This document shows positions 1 through 7,923 of a stretch of 41,636 bases of DNA, piece by piece. The notes under the pieces are model-generated. The model did no database searches. It was not told where the DNA came from and saw only the letters and a program-made list of their open reading frames with translations. Location of the stretch: the NCBI GenBank assembly GCA_012034055.1, contig JAAUSG010000016.1, forward strand, positions 1 through 41,636, given 5' to 3'. The stretch's first letter is position 1, and every line of letters begins with the position of its first letter. The stretch is from Leptolyngbyaceae cyanobacterium RU_5_1. GTDB taxonomy: Bacteria > Cyanobacteriota > Cyanobacteriia > Leptolyngbyales > Leptolyngbyaceae. The position numbers were made by a program, and so were the translations under genes.

Positions 1-1
1 T

Positions 2-526
2 AGGCTGGGACCGGGTATGGACTTACCCCGGATACAAAGTCTGGACGAGCAATTGCAGGCTGCTTATGGATTTGATTTGATTTCAGTATTGTTGGCAGAA
101 GGACGAACCTCACGCCTGGTTTGGGAACTGCGTGAAGAGCGCAACCTGGTACAAGCGATCAGTAGTGGCTTCTCGTTGCAGCGAGATTCGGGGCTGTTCA
201 CCATTACAGCATGGCTGGAACCAGAAAACCTGGAGCGCGTGGAGGCAATCATTTGCGATCGCCTCTCCGAATTAGCAGCTATTCCAGCATCAGAAGCAGA
301 ACTAGTCCGCTGTAAACGCCTACTTTGCAGCGACTATGCGTTCTCAACCGAAACACCCGGTCAACTGGCAGGACTATATGGCTATTACAGTGTCATTGCT
401 CAACCTGCCGTCGTAACCACCTACCCACAGCGGATTCAGGCAATTCAACCCATTGATATACAACGTCTTGCTTCCCAGTATCTCTCTCCTTATACCTACG
501 CCGTTACGATCGTCAGACCCGTGTAG
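2..526 (+). CDS. M16 family peptidase-like protein, C-terminal part (cut by window edge)
   Basis: The reading frame is open from base 2, with five codons before the first in-frame ATG at 17, so this is the tail of a gene that starts outside the window. The segment LAEGRTSRLVWELREER is the typical C-terminal lobe of M16 (pitrilysin/processing-peptidase) proteins, which bind substrate between two homologous halves. The N-terminal half, where an HxxEH zinc motif would lie, is not visible, so catalytic activity cannot be judged. A second M16 gene follows 263 bp downstream on the same strand. Cyanobacteria often carry such pairs with one catalytic and one non-catalytic member, and the downstream partner here lacks the zinc motif. 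By inference, this would be the active subunit. The family assignment is sure; the role is not. Confidence 0.85.
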   Translation, partial: RLGPGMDLPRIQSLDEQLQAAYGFDLISVLLAEGRTSRLVWELREERNLVQAISSGFSLQRDSGLFTITAWLEPENLERVEAIICDRLSELAAIPASEAELVRCKRLLCSDYAFSTETPGQLAGLYGYYSVIAQPAVVTTYPQRIQAIQPIDIQRLASQYLSPYTYAVTIVRPV

Positions 527-532
527 AAGAGT

Positions 533-556
533 GAAGAGATGAAGAGATGAAGAGAT
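533..556. repeat. octamer tandem repeat, 3 perfect copies
   Basis: GAAGAGAT is repeated three times just after the first M16 gene and is followed by a partial copy. The rest of the 263-bp spacer to the next gene holds C-rich degenerate repeats (ccccta-type units near 665-700) and no convincing ORF. This is a typical cyanobacterial short tandem repeat (STRR). Confidence 0.85.
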
Positions 557-789
557 GAAGAAAGTTCGGGGTAGGGAGAGTCCGTTTCAATCACTTCGTC
601 ACCGTTTACCTCGTACCTCGCACCTCTTCGCCCTATAGCGGCTTGAATTTAGGTGAAATACATCCCTTAGCCCCTAGTCCTAACCCCTAGCCCCTATCAA
701 GACCAAAAACGTACCGCACTTAACCAAAAATCGCTATATTACCCACTACCTCTTACCTATAGCTGCCCACGTTTGAAAAGGATTTTTTT

Positions 790-2121
790 GTGACTTCTAA
801 TCTAACCGCCTCTCAACAGTCTCAAATTATTCATCGCACCGTTTTGAGCAATGGCATTGTGGTGCTGGTTGCTGAAAATCCAACGGCTGATATTGTTGCT
901 GCTCGAATCTTTATTCGGGCAGGGAATCGGTGGGAGCATCCTCATCAAGCCGGATTGTCTCATCTGGTCTCGGCTGTGTTGACGAAGGGAACGGAAACCC
1001 TATCTTCGCTGGAAATTGCAGAGCGTGTGGAGTCGGTGGGAGCGAGCTTAAGCACAGATGCAACAACCGATTATTTCTTGACTAGCTTCAAATCCGTGTC
1101 GGCAGATTTTGAAGATATGTTGAAGCTGACCGGGGAATTACTGCGATCGCCCACGTTTCCAGAGCAAGAACTGGAACTGGAGCGGCGGTTGACCCTGCAA
1201 GCCATTCGCTCTCAGCAGGAACAGCCGTTCACTGTTGCCTTTGACCAACTGCGACACATCATGTATGGGGTTCACCCCTATGCCCTATCTGGACTGGGAA
1301 CAGAAGTCACGGTACAGCAACTGGGTCGGGAAGATTTGCAGGCTTATCATCGCACCCATTTTCGCCCCGACAATATCGTCATCAGTGTGTCGGGTCGAGT
1401 CCAGCCAGATGCCGCGATCGCCCTGATTGAGCAAGTGTTGGGAGACTGGCAAGCGCCAGACCTTCCGCTGCCAACGCTGCATCTGTTGCCTGTTACGCCC
1501 ACCCCACTGCGTAAGGCGACTGCTCAAGATACCCAACAGTCCATCATCATGCTAGGCTATTTGGCTCCGCCCGTTGTGGAGGATCAAGCCTCTGCCGGGT
1601 CATCCCAACCATTGCCACTGGCTGAAGACTACGCGGTTCTCAAACTGCTCAATACCCATCTTGGCAATGGGCTTTCTAGCCGACTGTTCGTAGAACTCCG
1701 AGAAAAGCGGGGACTGGCTTATGAAGTTTCTGCGTTTTACACGACTCGTCTTCATACCGCCCAATTTGTTGCCTATTTAGGAACGGCACCGGAGAATACT
1801 GCGATCGCGTTAGACGGGCTACAGACTGAAATCGATCGCTTGAAACACGAACCCCTGACCGATGAAGAATTGCAAGCTGCAAAGAACAAAATTCTAGGAC
1901 AATATGCCCTGGGTAAGCAGACCAATGCCCAAATTGCTCAAACTTATGGTTGGTACGAAACCCTCGGCTTAGGCATTGAATTTGACACTCACTTTCAGCA
2001 GCAGGTAGCATCCACTACAGCAGATTTAGCACAGCATGTTGCTCAAAAATACCTGACTGCATCCTATGTCTCCCTGGTTGGCCCGTTCAATGCGGTTAGT
2101 GAGCTGGTTGACAGTCTATAA
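790..2121 (+). CDS. M16 peptidase-like protein lacking the HxxEH zinc motif
   Basis: This is a 443-aa M16-family protein with a GTG start and no strong ribosome binding site. The N-terminal half has the family signature region (FIRAGNRWEHPHQAGLSHLV), but the zinc motif HxxEH is replaced by H58-L-V-S61-A62: the catalytic glutamate and second histidine are missing. The C-terminal half keeps the substrate-side motif LREKRGLAYEVSAF around residues 303-317. By analogy with two-subunit M16 enzymes, in which one subunit carries zinc and the other the conserved R/Y pair, it probably forms a heterodimer with the upstream M16 protein. Proteolysis by this subunit alone is unlikely. The natural substrate is unknown. 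Confidence 0.88.
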   Translation: MTSNLTASQQSQIIHRTVLSNGIVVLVAENPTADIVAARIFIRAGNRWEHPHQAGLSHLVSAVLTKGTETLSSLEIAERVESVGASLSTDATTDYFLTSFKSVSADFEDMLKLTGELLRSPTFPEQELELERRLTLQAIRSQQEQPFTVAFDQLRHIMYGVHPYALSGLGTEVTVQQLGREDLQAYHRTHFRPDNIVISVSGRVQPDAAIALIEQVLGDWQAPDLPLPTLHLLPVTPTPLRKATAQDTQQSIIMLGYLAPPVVEDQASAGSSQPLPLAEDYAVLKLLNTHLGNGLSSRLFVELREKRGLAYEVSAFYTTRLHTAQFVAYLGTAPENTAIALDGLQTEIDRLKHEPLTDEELQAAKNKILGQYALGKQTNAQIAQTYGWYETLGLGIEFDTHFQQQVASTTADLAQHVAQKYLTASYVSLVGPFNAVSELVDSL

Positions 2122-2290
2122 ACCTCTCTTAAGGGTGCACAGATTATACTTGCTCCTACGGAATCAATTTTTGGTAAAGCCCGGAAGATTACTGAATACT
2201 CTGATACGCAAAGCGGTTACTCTTGTGTTGGTTACTGGGGGAGTATCTACGAGGCAACCTCAAGCCATTACGACATGAGAGGCACGGTTG

Positions 2291-3487
2291 ATGGATAACG
2301 GCTCTATTTATCTAAGCAAGGATAATGATCGAGTAGAGGGTGTGTCCGTAGTCAGTTCGGAAGTTCCCGTCATTTCCCATGAAACAATTATTCCCAGGGA
2401 TGGCAGGCCGTTTGAGGGTGAAATAAACCCAGACCGCGACCTACCTAAGGAATTGAATGCTGAGACGCCCCAGGTGATTGCAGATCGGTTGCTGAGCCTC
2501 GGATGTGCTCAGTATCAGTCCGGCCGATGTGAAGTTGCCCTGGAGTCCTTCAAACAAGCGTATCGGCTCTACCAGGAAGTTCAGGATGAGCAAGGTCAAG
2601 GACGGGCTTTGAGTAGCATTGGGCTAGCATTCTATAGCTTGAAACACTACAGCAAGGCAATTGATTATTCTCAGTCGGCGTTAGTGTTCGCGAACCAGAT
2701 GCATGACCAACATAGTGCTGTCAGGGTTCTGAGCACATTGGGCAATGCCTATCGTCATTTGAAAGACCAGGATAAGGCGATTGAATACCAGCTACAAAGC
2801 CTTGCCTTAGCCAAAGAGATTGGGGATTGTCAGGGCGAAATGGCAGCATTGAATAATCTGGGTTTAGTCTACAAAGCCGCTGGCAAGTATGAGCAAGCGA
2901 TCGCCTACGAAGAGCAAAGTTTAGCCATTGCCCAGTCCGTCCAAGATCAGCAAGTTGAAGAACAGATCCTCAAGAATCTGGGAAATGCTTGCTACGCACT
3001 CGGAGATTACGCTAAGGCGATCGGCTATTACAGACAACGCTTGGACCTGGCACGGCAAATTCATAATCGGCGCTTGGAAGCGCAAATTCTGAGAATTCTG
3101 GGCAATGCTTACTATGCCTTAGGAGACTACGATCAATCTATTGAGTGCGGTCAGCAACGATTAGCTGTGGCTCGGGAAATCAGTGACCGTCGTGGGGAAG
3201 AGCAGGCGCTTGATAGTATGGGCATTGCGTATGATGCTTTGGGAAACTACGCTAAAGCCATTGATTACTACGAACAGCGCCTCTTGATCGCCCGTATGAT
3301 GCAAGATCTATGGGTTGAAGAGCAAGTTTTGAGTAGTCTCAAAGTCGCTTACTATGCTTTAGGCGATTATGTTAAAGCTGCAGAATACGCCTCCCAACGA
3401 CAAAACCTAGTCGTCGAATTAGGTAAACGACAAGAAGTAAGGAGCATTCGTGAAGCACCTACGCATGTGCTGAAGCAAGAAGAGTGA
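2291..3487 (+). CDS. tetratricopeptide repeat protein
   Basis: A 398-aa protein. I chose the ATG at 2291 over the TTG at 2288 because GAGAGG (2277-2282) lies 8 nt upstream of it. Residues 1 to about 58 look unstructured. The rest is a run of about eight 40-residue TPR units of the pattern LGNAYYALGDYxKAIxYxxQ, the longer-spaced kind seen in LGN/kinesin-light-chain-like TPRs. The protein has no signal peptide, membrane segment or enzymatic domain, so it is probably a cytoplasmic scaffold for protein-protein contacts. Neighbouring repeats are very similar at the DNA level, which suggests expansion by duplication. The partner is unknown and the neighbours give no clear hint. Confidence 0.88.
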   Translation: MDNGSIYLSKDNDRVEGVSVVSSEVPVISHETIIPRDGRPFEGEINPDRDLPKELNAETPQVIADRLLSLGCAQYQSGRCEVALESFKQAYRLYQEVQDEQGQGRALSSIGLAFYSLKHYSKAIDYSQSALVFANQMHDQHSAVRVLSTLGNAYRHLKDQDKAIEYQLQSLALAKEIGDCQGEMAALNNLGLVYKAAGKYEQAIAYEEQSLAIAQSVQDQQVEEQILKNLGNACYALGDYAKAIGYYRQRLDLARQIHNRRLEAQILRILGNAYYALGDYDQSIECGQQRLAVAREISDRRGEEQALDSMGIAYDALGNYAKAIDYYEQRLLIARMMQDLWVEEQVLSSLKVAYYALGDYVKAAEYASQRQNLVVELGKRQEVRSIREAPTHVLKQEE

Positions 3488-3611
3488 GGGTTAGGGGATA
3501 GGGGGAAAGAGATCAGAATATGGAGACGATAGGGAGTAAAAAGCCTCAAGTCGGTACCCTTTTATCCTGACACTCCCACCTTTGCCCCTCATCCCCTCAT
3601 TCTCCCCACTC

Positions 3612-5255
3612 CTACTGCTTCTTCACCCGTTGCGAGTAGAACGACGCAGCTTCGATGCCTTTGGCGCACTCTTTCGTGAACTCAATCAGGTGGTGGGCGC
3701 GAAGTGCGATGCCGATCAGTTGCTCAATTTTGCCCTTTTCTAGAGCAGGTTGGCCATGTCCCAAAACGTTTTGCGGTAGCTGCTGAATACGCCCACCCGC
3801 AGGAACAGGTTAGCCATCATCGTCAGTCCGCGACGGATGTTTTCTTTGTTAACCCGCGCCTCGCTCTTGGGCAGTTTAATCCGATTGGGATAGGTGTGTT
3901 GACATTGGTAGGCGAAGCGATCGTAGAGGAATTCTGGCTCATAGGCGGTGGTGATGCAGCGTCGCCACATTTCCAGCACCTCTTCGTAGGGCATCAAAAA
4001 TTCCACGTTAGATTCGCGCCCGTCGTCAAAATTGATTCGTCCTTCGGCTTCTAGTCTGCGCCAGAGGGGCGTTTTGGGCAGTGCATAGAGCAGATTAATG
4101 GTGAGCATGGGAATATTGGAGAGGCGGATGAAGTCCAGGATGCGATCGCAGGTCTCTGGCGTATCCGTATCCAAACCAATGATGATTCCAGATACGACTT
4201 CCAATCCGTAGCGGTTTAGCGTCTTGATCGCGTCCAAAATCGGCATACTCAGGTTCTGGTCTTTGGAAATGAACTTGAGGGCGTCAGGATCAGGGGTTTC
4301 AATGCCGCAGAAGACGGTGCCAAAGTAGGCTTCTCGCATCAGTTCCAGCAGTTTGGGACTTTGGGCCAAGTTCAGCGTTGCTTCGCAGGCAAACTGCACC
4401 GGGTAGCCATTCACCTTCTGCCAGTCAACCAGGTGAGGTAACAGCTCAGTCACAGCACGGCGATTGCCGACAAAGTTATCGTCTACAAAATAAATGCCGC
4501 CGGGATTGCCGGACTCCATGATCGTGTCCAGCTCGGCTAGCACCTGTTGCGGCGTTTTCAAGCGGGGATTCTGCCCGTAGAGTTCGGGAATGTCGCAGAA
4601 CTCGCAGCGATAGGGACAGCCACTGGAAAACTGGACGCTGCCAATGAAGTACTGATTCAAATTCAGCAGGTTATAGGCTGGAATCGGAAACTGATCCAGC
4701 GGCAACCGGTCTCTGGTCTCGAAGCGGATTTGTTGGGTGGGGCGATCGCGGAAAGTATCCAAATACTCAATCATCTGATCCATGGCGTCGCCCAGTTCCC
4801 CCACATGCAGAACGTCGAAATCAGGGTAGTATTCTGGGCAGCCAGATACCGACGGGCCGCCCACCACCGTCAGCTTGCCAGCCTTGTGTGCCAGTTCATT
4901 GATTTGGTTAATTCGTGGACGCTGAATGTGCATTCCGCTGGTAATCACCACATCTGCCCACTGGTAGTCCTTGCAGCGTTGCCGGACGAATGTTTTCATC
5001 CACAAAACGCACCTCCCATTGTTCCGGTAGATACGCCGCCGCCACCAAAATTCCCTGGGGTGGCATAAACGCTTTCACGCCTCGCATCAATGGATAGGCA
5101 TGGTGAAAGGTTCCAAACGAGCGGCTGTACTTGGGGAACACACACAAAATCCGCCGCTGGTTGCGGGGCACATAGGTGGTTCTGTGGCAACTGGGGACAG
5201 ATTGGGGGGTGATGGAACCAAGCAACTGTTCAGGTGAATTAAGCGTCGCTGTCAT
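3612..5255 (-). pseudogene. B12-binding radical SAM protein, HpnP-like (two frame breaks)
   Basis: The pieces reconstruct to one protein of about 547 aa. The N-terminal cobalamin-binding half begins at the ATG at 5255 (residues RRILCVFPKYS, then GTFHHAYPLMRGVKAFMPPQG). The radical SAM core has the cluster motif CPYRCEFC near 4600, followed by a DUF4070-like C-terminal part. The frame changes near 4971-4983 (one extra base fits) and again near 3745-3752 (one missing base fits). The tail KGKIEQLIGIALRAHH to YSQRVKKQ is readable to a TAG at 3612-3614. Class B radical SAM methyltransferases with this layout include HpnP, the hopanoid C-2 methylase, and the N-terminal motifs fit what I know of HpnP. 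The exact assignment is inference. All motifs are intact, so sequencing error is as likely as real decay. Confidence 0.8.
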
Positions 5256-5277
5256 CTGGATACTATCTCCTCATACC

Positions 5278-5319
5278 GATTGGTGATTTTAGATTGGTGA
5301 TTTTAGATTGGTGATTTTA
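5278..5319. repeat. 14-bp tandem repeat, 3 perfect copies
   Basis: GATTGGTGATTTTA is repeated three times exactly, upstream of the radical SAM gene in the divergent spacer. Related degenerate units recur near 39690-39760. Confidence 0.9.
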
Positions 5320-5474
5320 GGCTTCTGGTGAGGTAGCCGAACTGATTGATCCGTAGGGTTTAATCACGTCTTCAACGCAAATTTGGATTTGAATGAGAAA
5401 CTATTTAATTATGCTGTGATGCTCTTCTACTTTCATCAGGAAACCCGCATCGAAGGGGGCTAAGATAAACGGCA

Positions 5475-7100
5475 ATGCATTTGATTTATTTTCTATTGCG
5501 ATCGTCCTGGAAGATGGTGGCGATCGCAATTTTCACGGGTTTTTTGAGTGGAGGCAGCAGTGCCAGCCTGATTGCGTTGATTAGCCGTGCGATTAGCCAG
5601 GGGATGACGCAATCGCTGGATGCGATCGCGGTCGGCTTTGGTGGACTGGTGTTCCTAGCGCTTACCTCCAGCGTCATCTCTCAGGTGATGCTGGTTCGCC
5701 TAGCCCAACAAGCCGTGTTTCAACTCCGCCTTAGCCTCAGCCGTCAGATTCTCTCCTCCGAACTGGCTCACCTGGAAAAGCTGGGTGCCCCGCGCCTGCT
5801 AGCTACCCTCACCGACGACGTGCAGGCGGTTTCCGATGCCGTGCGCTTGGTGCCGTTTCTGTGCATCGACATGGCGATCGTCGTTGGCTGCTTGCTATAC
5901 ATCATCTGGCTGTCCTGGAAGGTGTTTGCCCTGGTCTGTCTGCTCACTGTCGTTGCGTTGGGGAGCTGTCGTTGGCTGCTGAAACGAGGGCAGACATGGC
6001 TGGCACGGGCACGGGAAGAGCAAGATCAGCTCTTCAAACACTTCCGAACCGTCACCGATGGCACCAAGGAACTAAAGCTGCACTACCAACGCCGCCAAGC
6101 CTTTTTGAAAGAAGATTTGCAGACATCTGCCGCCGCCTTTCGTCGCTATAACGTGCGTGGACTGACCCTATTTTCCATGACCTCCAGTTGGGGCAAGCTG
6201 ATTTTCTTCTTCGCGATCGGCTTTGTGCTGTTTGCCCTCCCCAGGTTGATTACCCTCAGTCCTCAGACGCTAGCAGGATATGTGCTCACCTTCACCTACC
6301 TGATGCTGCCCATGGATAACCTCGTCAACTGCCTGCCGATTTTGAGTCGGGCAGCCGTGGCGTTGCGCAAAATTCAGTCCCTGGGAATTTCGCTGGCAAA
6401 TCGGGCAGAAACCACCACCACACCCGATGCGATTCGCCAGCAGTGGCAAGAATTGCGGCTGAAGCAGGTTACCCATACCTACCAGACGGAGCAAGAAGAT
6501 ACCTCCTTTGTCGTCGGTCCGATCGACCTGACGCTGCGTCCGGGCGAACTGGTCTTCATTGTGGGCGGTAACGGCAGCGGTAAATCCACGTTGGCAAAGC
6601 TGCTCACCGGGCTTTACATCCCAGAAATGGGACAGATTTCCTTTGATGGCGTCCCGATTAGCGCTCAAAACCGCGAGTGGTATCGCCAACACTTTGCGGT
6701 TGTGTTTGCGGACTTTTATCTGTTCGATCGCCTGCTTGGACTCGATCGCTCTGACCTGGATACCGAAGCCCAGGAATACCTGCGCCGATTGCAGCTCGAT
6801 CATAAAGTCACCGTCCACAACGGCAAACTCTCCACCACATCCCTCTCTCAAGGACAGCGCAAACGCCTTACCCTGCTCACCGCTTATCTAGAAAACCGCC
6901 CCATTTTCCTGTTTGACGAGTGGGCTGCTGACCAGGATCCCGTATTCAAAGAGGTGTTCTATACCACACTACTACCGCAACTGCGTGACCAGGGCAGAAC
7001 GATCCTCTGCATCAGCCACGACGACCACTATTTCCGCTTAGCCGATCGCATCATCAAACTCGACTACGGAAAAATTGAATACGATAAACGCAAGAATTAA
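5475..7100 (+). CDS. cyclic peptide/siderophore export ABC transporter, SyrD/PvdE type
   Basis: A 541-aa half-transporter with about six membrane segments in residues 1-300 followed by its own ATPase domain. Walker A is GGNGSGKST near residues 365-373, the signature loop is the variant LSQGQ near 457, Walker B leads into FLFDEWAADQDP near 477-488, and the H-loop is ISHDDH near 514. The DEWAADQDP stretch is characteristic of the SyrD/PvdE family, which exports cyclic lipopeptides, siderophores or RiPPs. No peptide synthetase or precursor peptide lies next to it, so the cargo is unknown. It is divergent from the radical SAM gene. The ATG at 5475 has only a weak purine-rich stretch upstream. Confidence 0.88.
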   Translation: MHLIYFLLRSSWKMVAIAIFTGFLSGGSSASLIALISRAISQGMTQSLDAIAVGFGGLVFLALTSSVISQVMLVRLAQQAVFQLRLSLSRQILSSELAHLEKLGAPRLLATLTDDVQAVSDAVRLVPFLCIDMAIVVGCLLYIIWLSWKVFALVCLLTVVALGSCRWLLKRGQTWLARAREEQDQLFKHFRTVTDGTKELKLHYQRRQAFLKEDLQTSAAAFRRYNVRGLTLFSMTSSWGKLIFFFAIGFVLFALPRLITLSPQTLAGYVLTFTYLMLPMDNLVNCLPILSRAAVALRKIQSLGISLANRAETTTTPDAIRQQWQELRLKQVTHTYQTEQEDTSFVVGPIDLTLRPGELVFIVGGNGSGKSTLAKLLTGLYIPEMGQISFDGVPISAQNREWYRQHFAVVFADFYLFDRLLGLDRSDLDTEAQEYLRRLQLDHKVTVHNGKLSTTSLSQGQRKRLTLLTAYLENRPIFLFDEWAADQDPVFKEVFYTTLLPQLRDQGRTILCISHDDHYFRLADRIIKLDYGKIEYDKRKN

Positions 7101-7167
7101 AAATTAAAAATGTTTTTAGCAACCGCTTCTCATTTTTAATTTTGCATTTTTAATTTTGCATTGTTCA
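7098..7167. repeat. AT-rich inverted and direct repeats after the ABC transporter
   Basis: AATTAAAAATTAAAAATG on the left is matched by CATTTTTAATT units, present twice, on the right. The segment can fold into a stem with a T-rich 3' side directly after the ABC transporter stop codon, so it may act as a terminator. It also looks like one of the degenerate repeat families scattered through the window. Confidence 0.5.
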
Positions 7168-7189
7168 ACTGAAAAGGTAGGTTCAGATT

Positions 7190-7459
7190 ATGAAGGCGAT
7201 CGTTGAAATTAGCGAAGACGGGACATTCCATCTGCCCCCTGAAATCCTGGCTGCCATTAAACCCAACAAGCGCTTTGTCGTCGAAGTTAGCCAGGAAAAA
7301 CTCGTTCTGCATCCAGAAGATCAAACCCAACCCCTCCCCTTCTGGGCAACCGCTACTCCCGAAGAACGAGCTGAACGTTTAATGCAGTGGGCACAGAGTC
7401 ACAAAGATGGACCAAATCTACCCGATGAGGCTTTACGTCGAGAGAACATGTACGATTGA
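7190..7459 (+). CDS. AbrB/MazE-like antitoxin
   Basis: An 89-aa protein. Residues 1-45 (MKAIVEISEDGTFHLPPEIL then VVEVSQEKLVLHP) fit the swapped-hairpin AbrB fold of small DNA-binding antitoxins, and the C-terminal part is charged and probably unstructured, as expected for a toxin-binding tail. An AGGTAGG ribosome site lies about 10 nt upstream. The stop codon overlaps the start of the PIN-domain gene (TGATG at 7457-7461), so the two are translationally coupled. By analogy with VapB-type antitoxins it should neutralise the toxin and repress its own promoter. The pair has no obvious link to the surrounding genes. Confidence 0.8.
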   Translation: MKAIVEISEDGTFHLPPEILAAIKPNKRFVVEVSQEKLVLHPEDQTQPLPFWATATPEERAERLMQWAQSHKDGPNLPDEALRRENMYD

Positions 7460-7911
7460 TGGCCAGTTATCTTTTGGATACCAACATCCTGCTGCGCATG
7501 AGCGACAGTAATTCTCCCGTTCACCTGCTTGCAAGCAGAGCATCTGCAAAACTTGTTCAACAGAGACATCAAGTTCACATTACAAGTCAAAACATTATTG
7601 AATTCTGGGCAGTTGCCACTCGTCCGGTTACAGTCAACGGTTTGGGATGGAGTCATCAACAGACACGTATAGAGGTAGAGCAACTACTGAGTCAATTCCA
7701 ATTGCTTCAGGAAACCCCGCAAATATTTACTTACTGGTTGGATTACGTGATTGCCAACAATATCATAGGCAAGCGAGTTCACGATGCAAGGTTAGTTGCC
7801 GTTATGCTGACTCATGGAATAACCCATTTACTGACATTCAATACTGATGATTTTGCAGCAACCGAAGGGATTGCGATCGTCCACCCTCAAACTGTGATGG
7901 AATCTGAATAA
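7459..7911 (+). CDS. PIN-domain toxin, VapC-like
   Basis: A 150-aa PIN-domain protein. The acidic residues expected of the metal-dependent RNase site are visible: D in YLLDTNILL at the N terminus, E in NIIEFW, D in VHDARLVAVML and D in FNTDDF near the C terminus. I chose the ATG at 7459 because it overlaps the antitoxin stop (TGATG). VapC toxins cleave specific tRNAs or rRNA; the target of this one cannot be read from sequence. Length and motif spacing are normal and nothing suggests decay. Confidence 0.86.
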   Translation: MASYLLDTNILLRMSDSNSPVHLLASRASAKLVQQRHQVHITSQNIIEFWAVATRPVTVNGLGWSHQQTRIEVEQLLSQFQLLQETPQIFTYWLDYVIANNIIGKRVHDARLVAVMLTHGITHLLTFNTDDFAATEGIAIVHPQTVMESE

Positions 7912-7923
7912 GAAAAAACGCTT

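Noticed and set aside
2066-2278. 70-codon frame overlapping the end of the second M16 gene
   Set aside because: Out of frame with a clearly conserved gene, no ribosome site and no family features.
3612-7100. Radical SAM gene plus SyrD-type exporter as a RiPP cluster
   Set aside because: No precursor-like ORF was seen between or beside them, and the radical SAM protein looks like a small-molecule (hopanoid-type) methyltransferase rather than a peptide-modifying enzyme.
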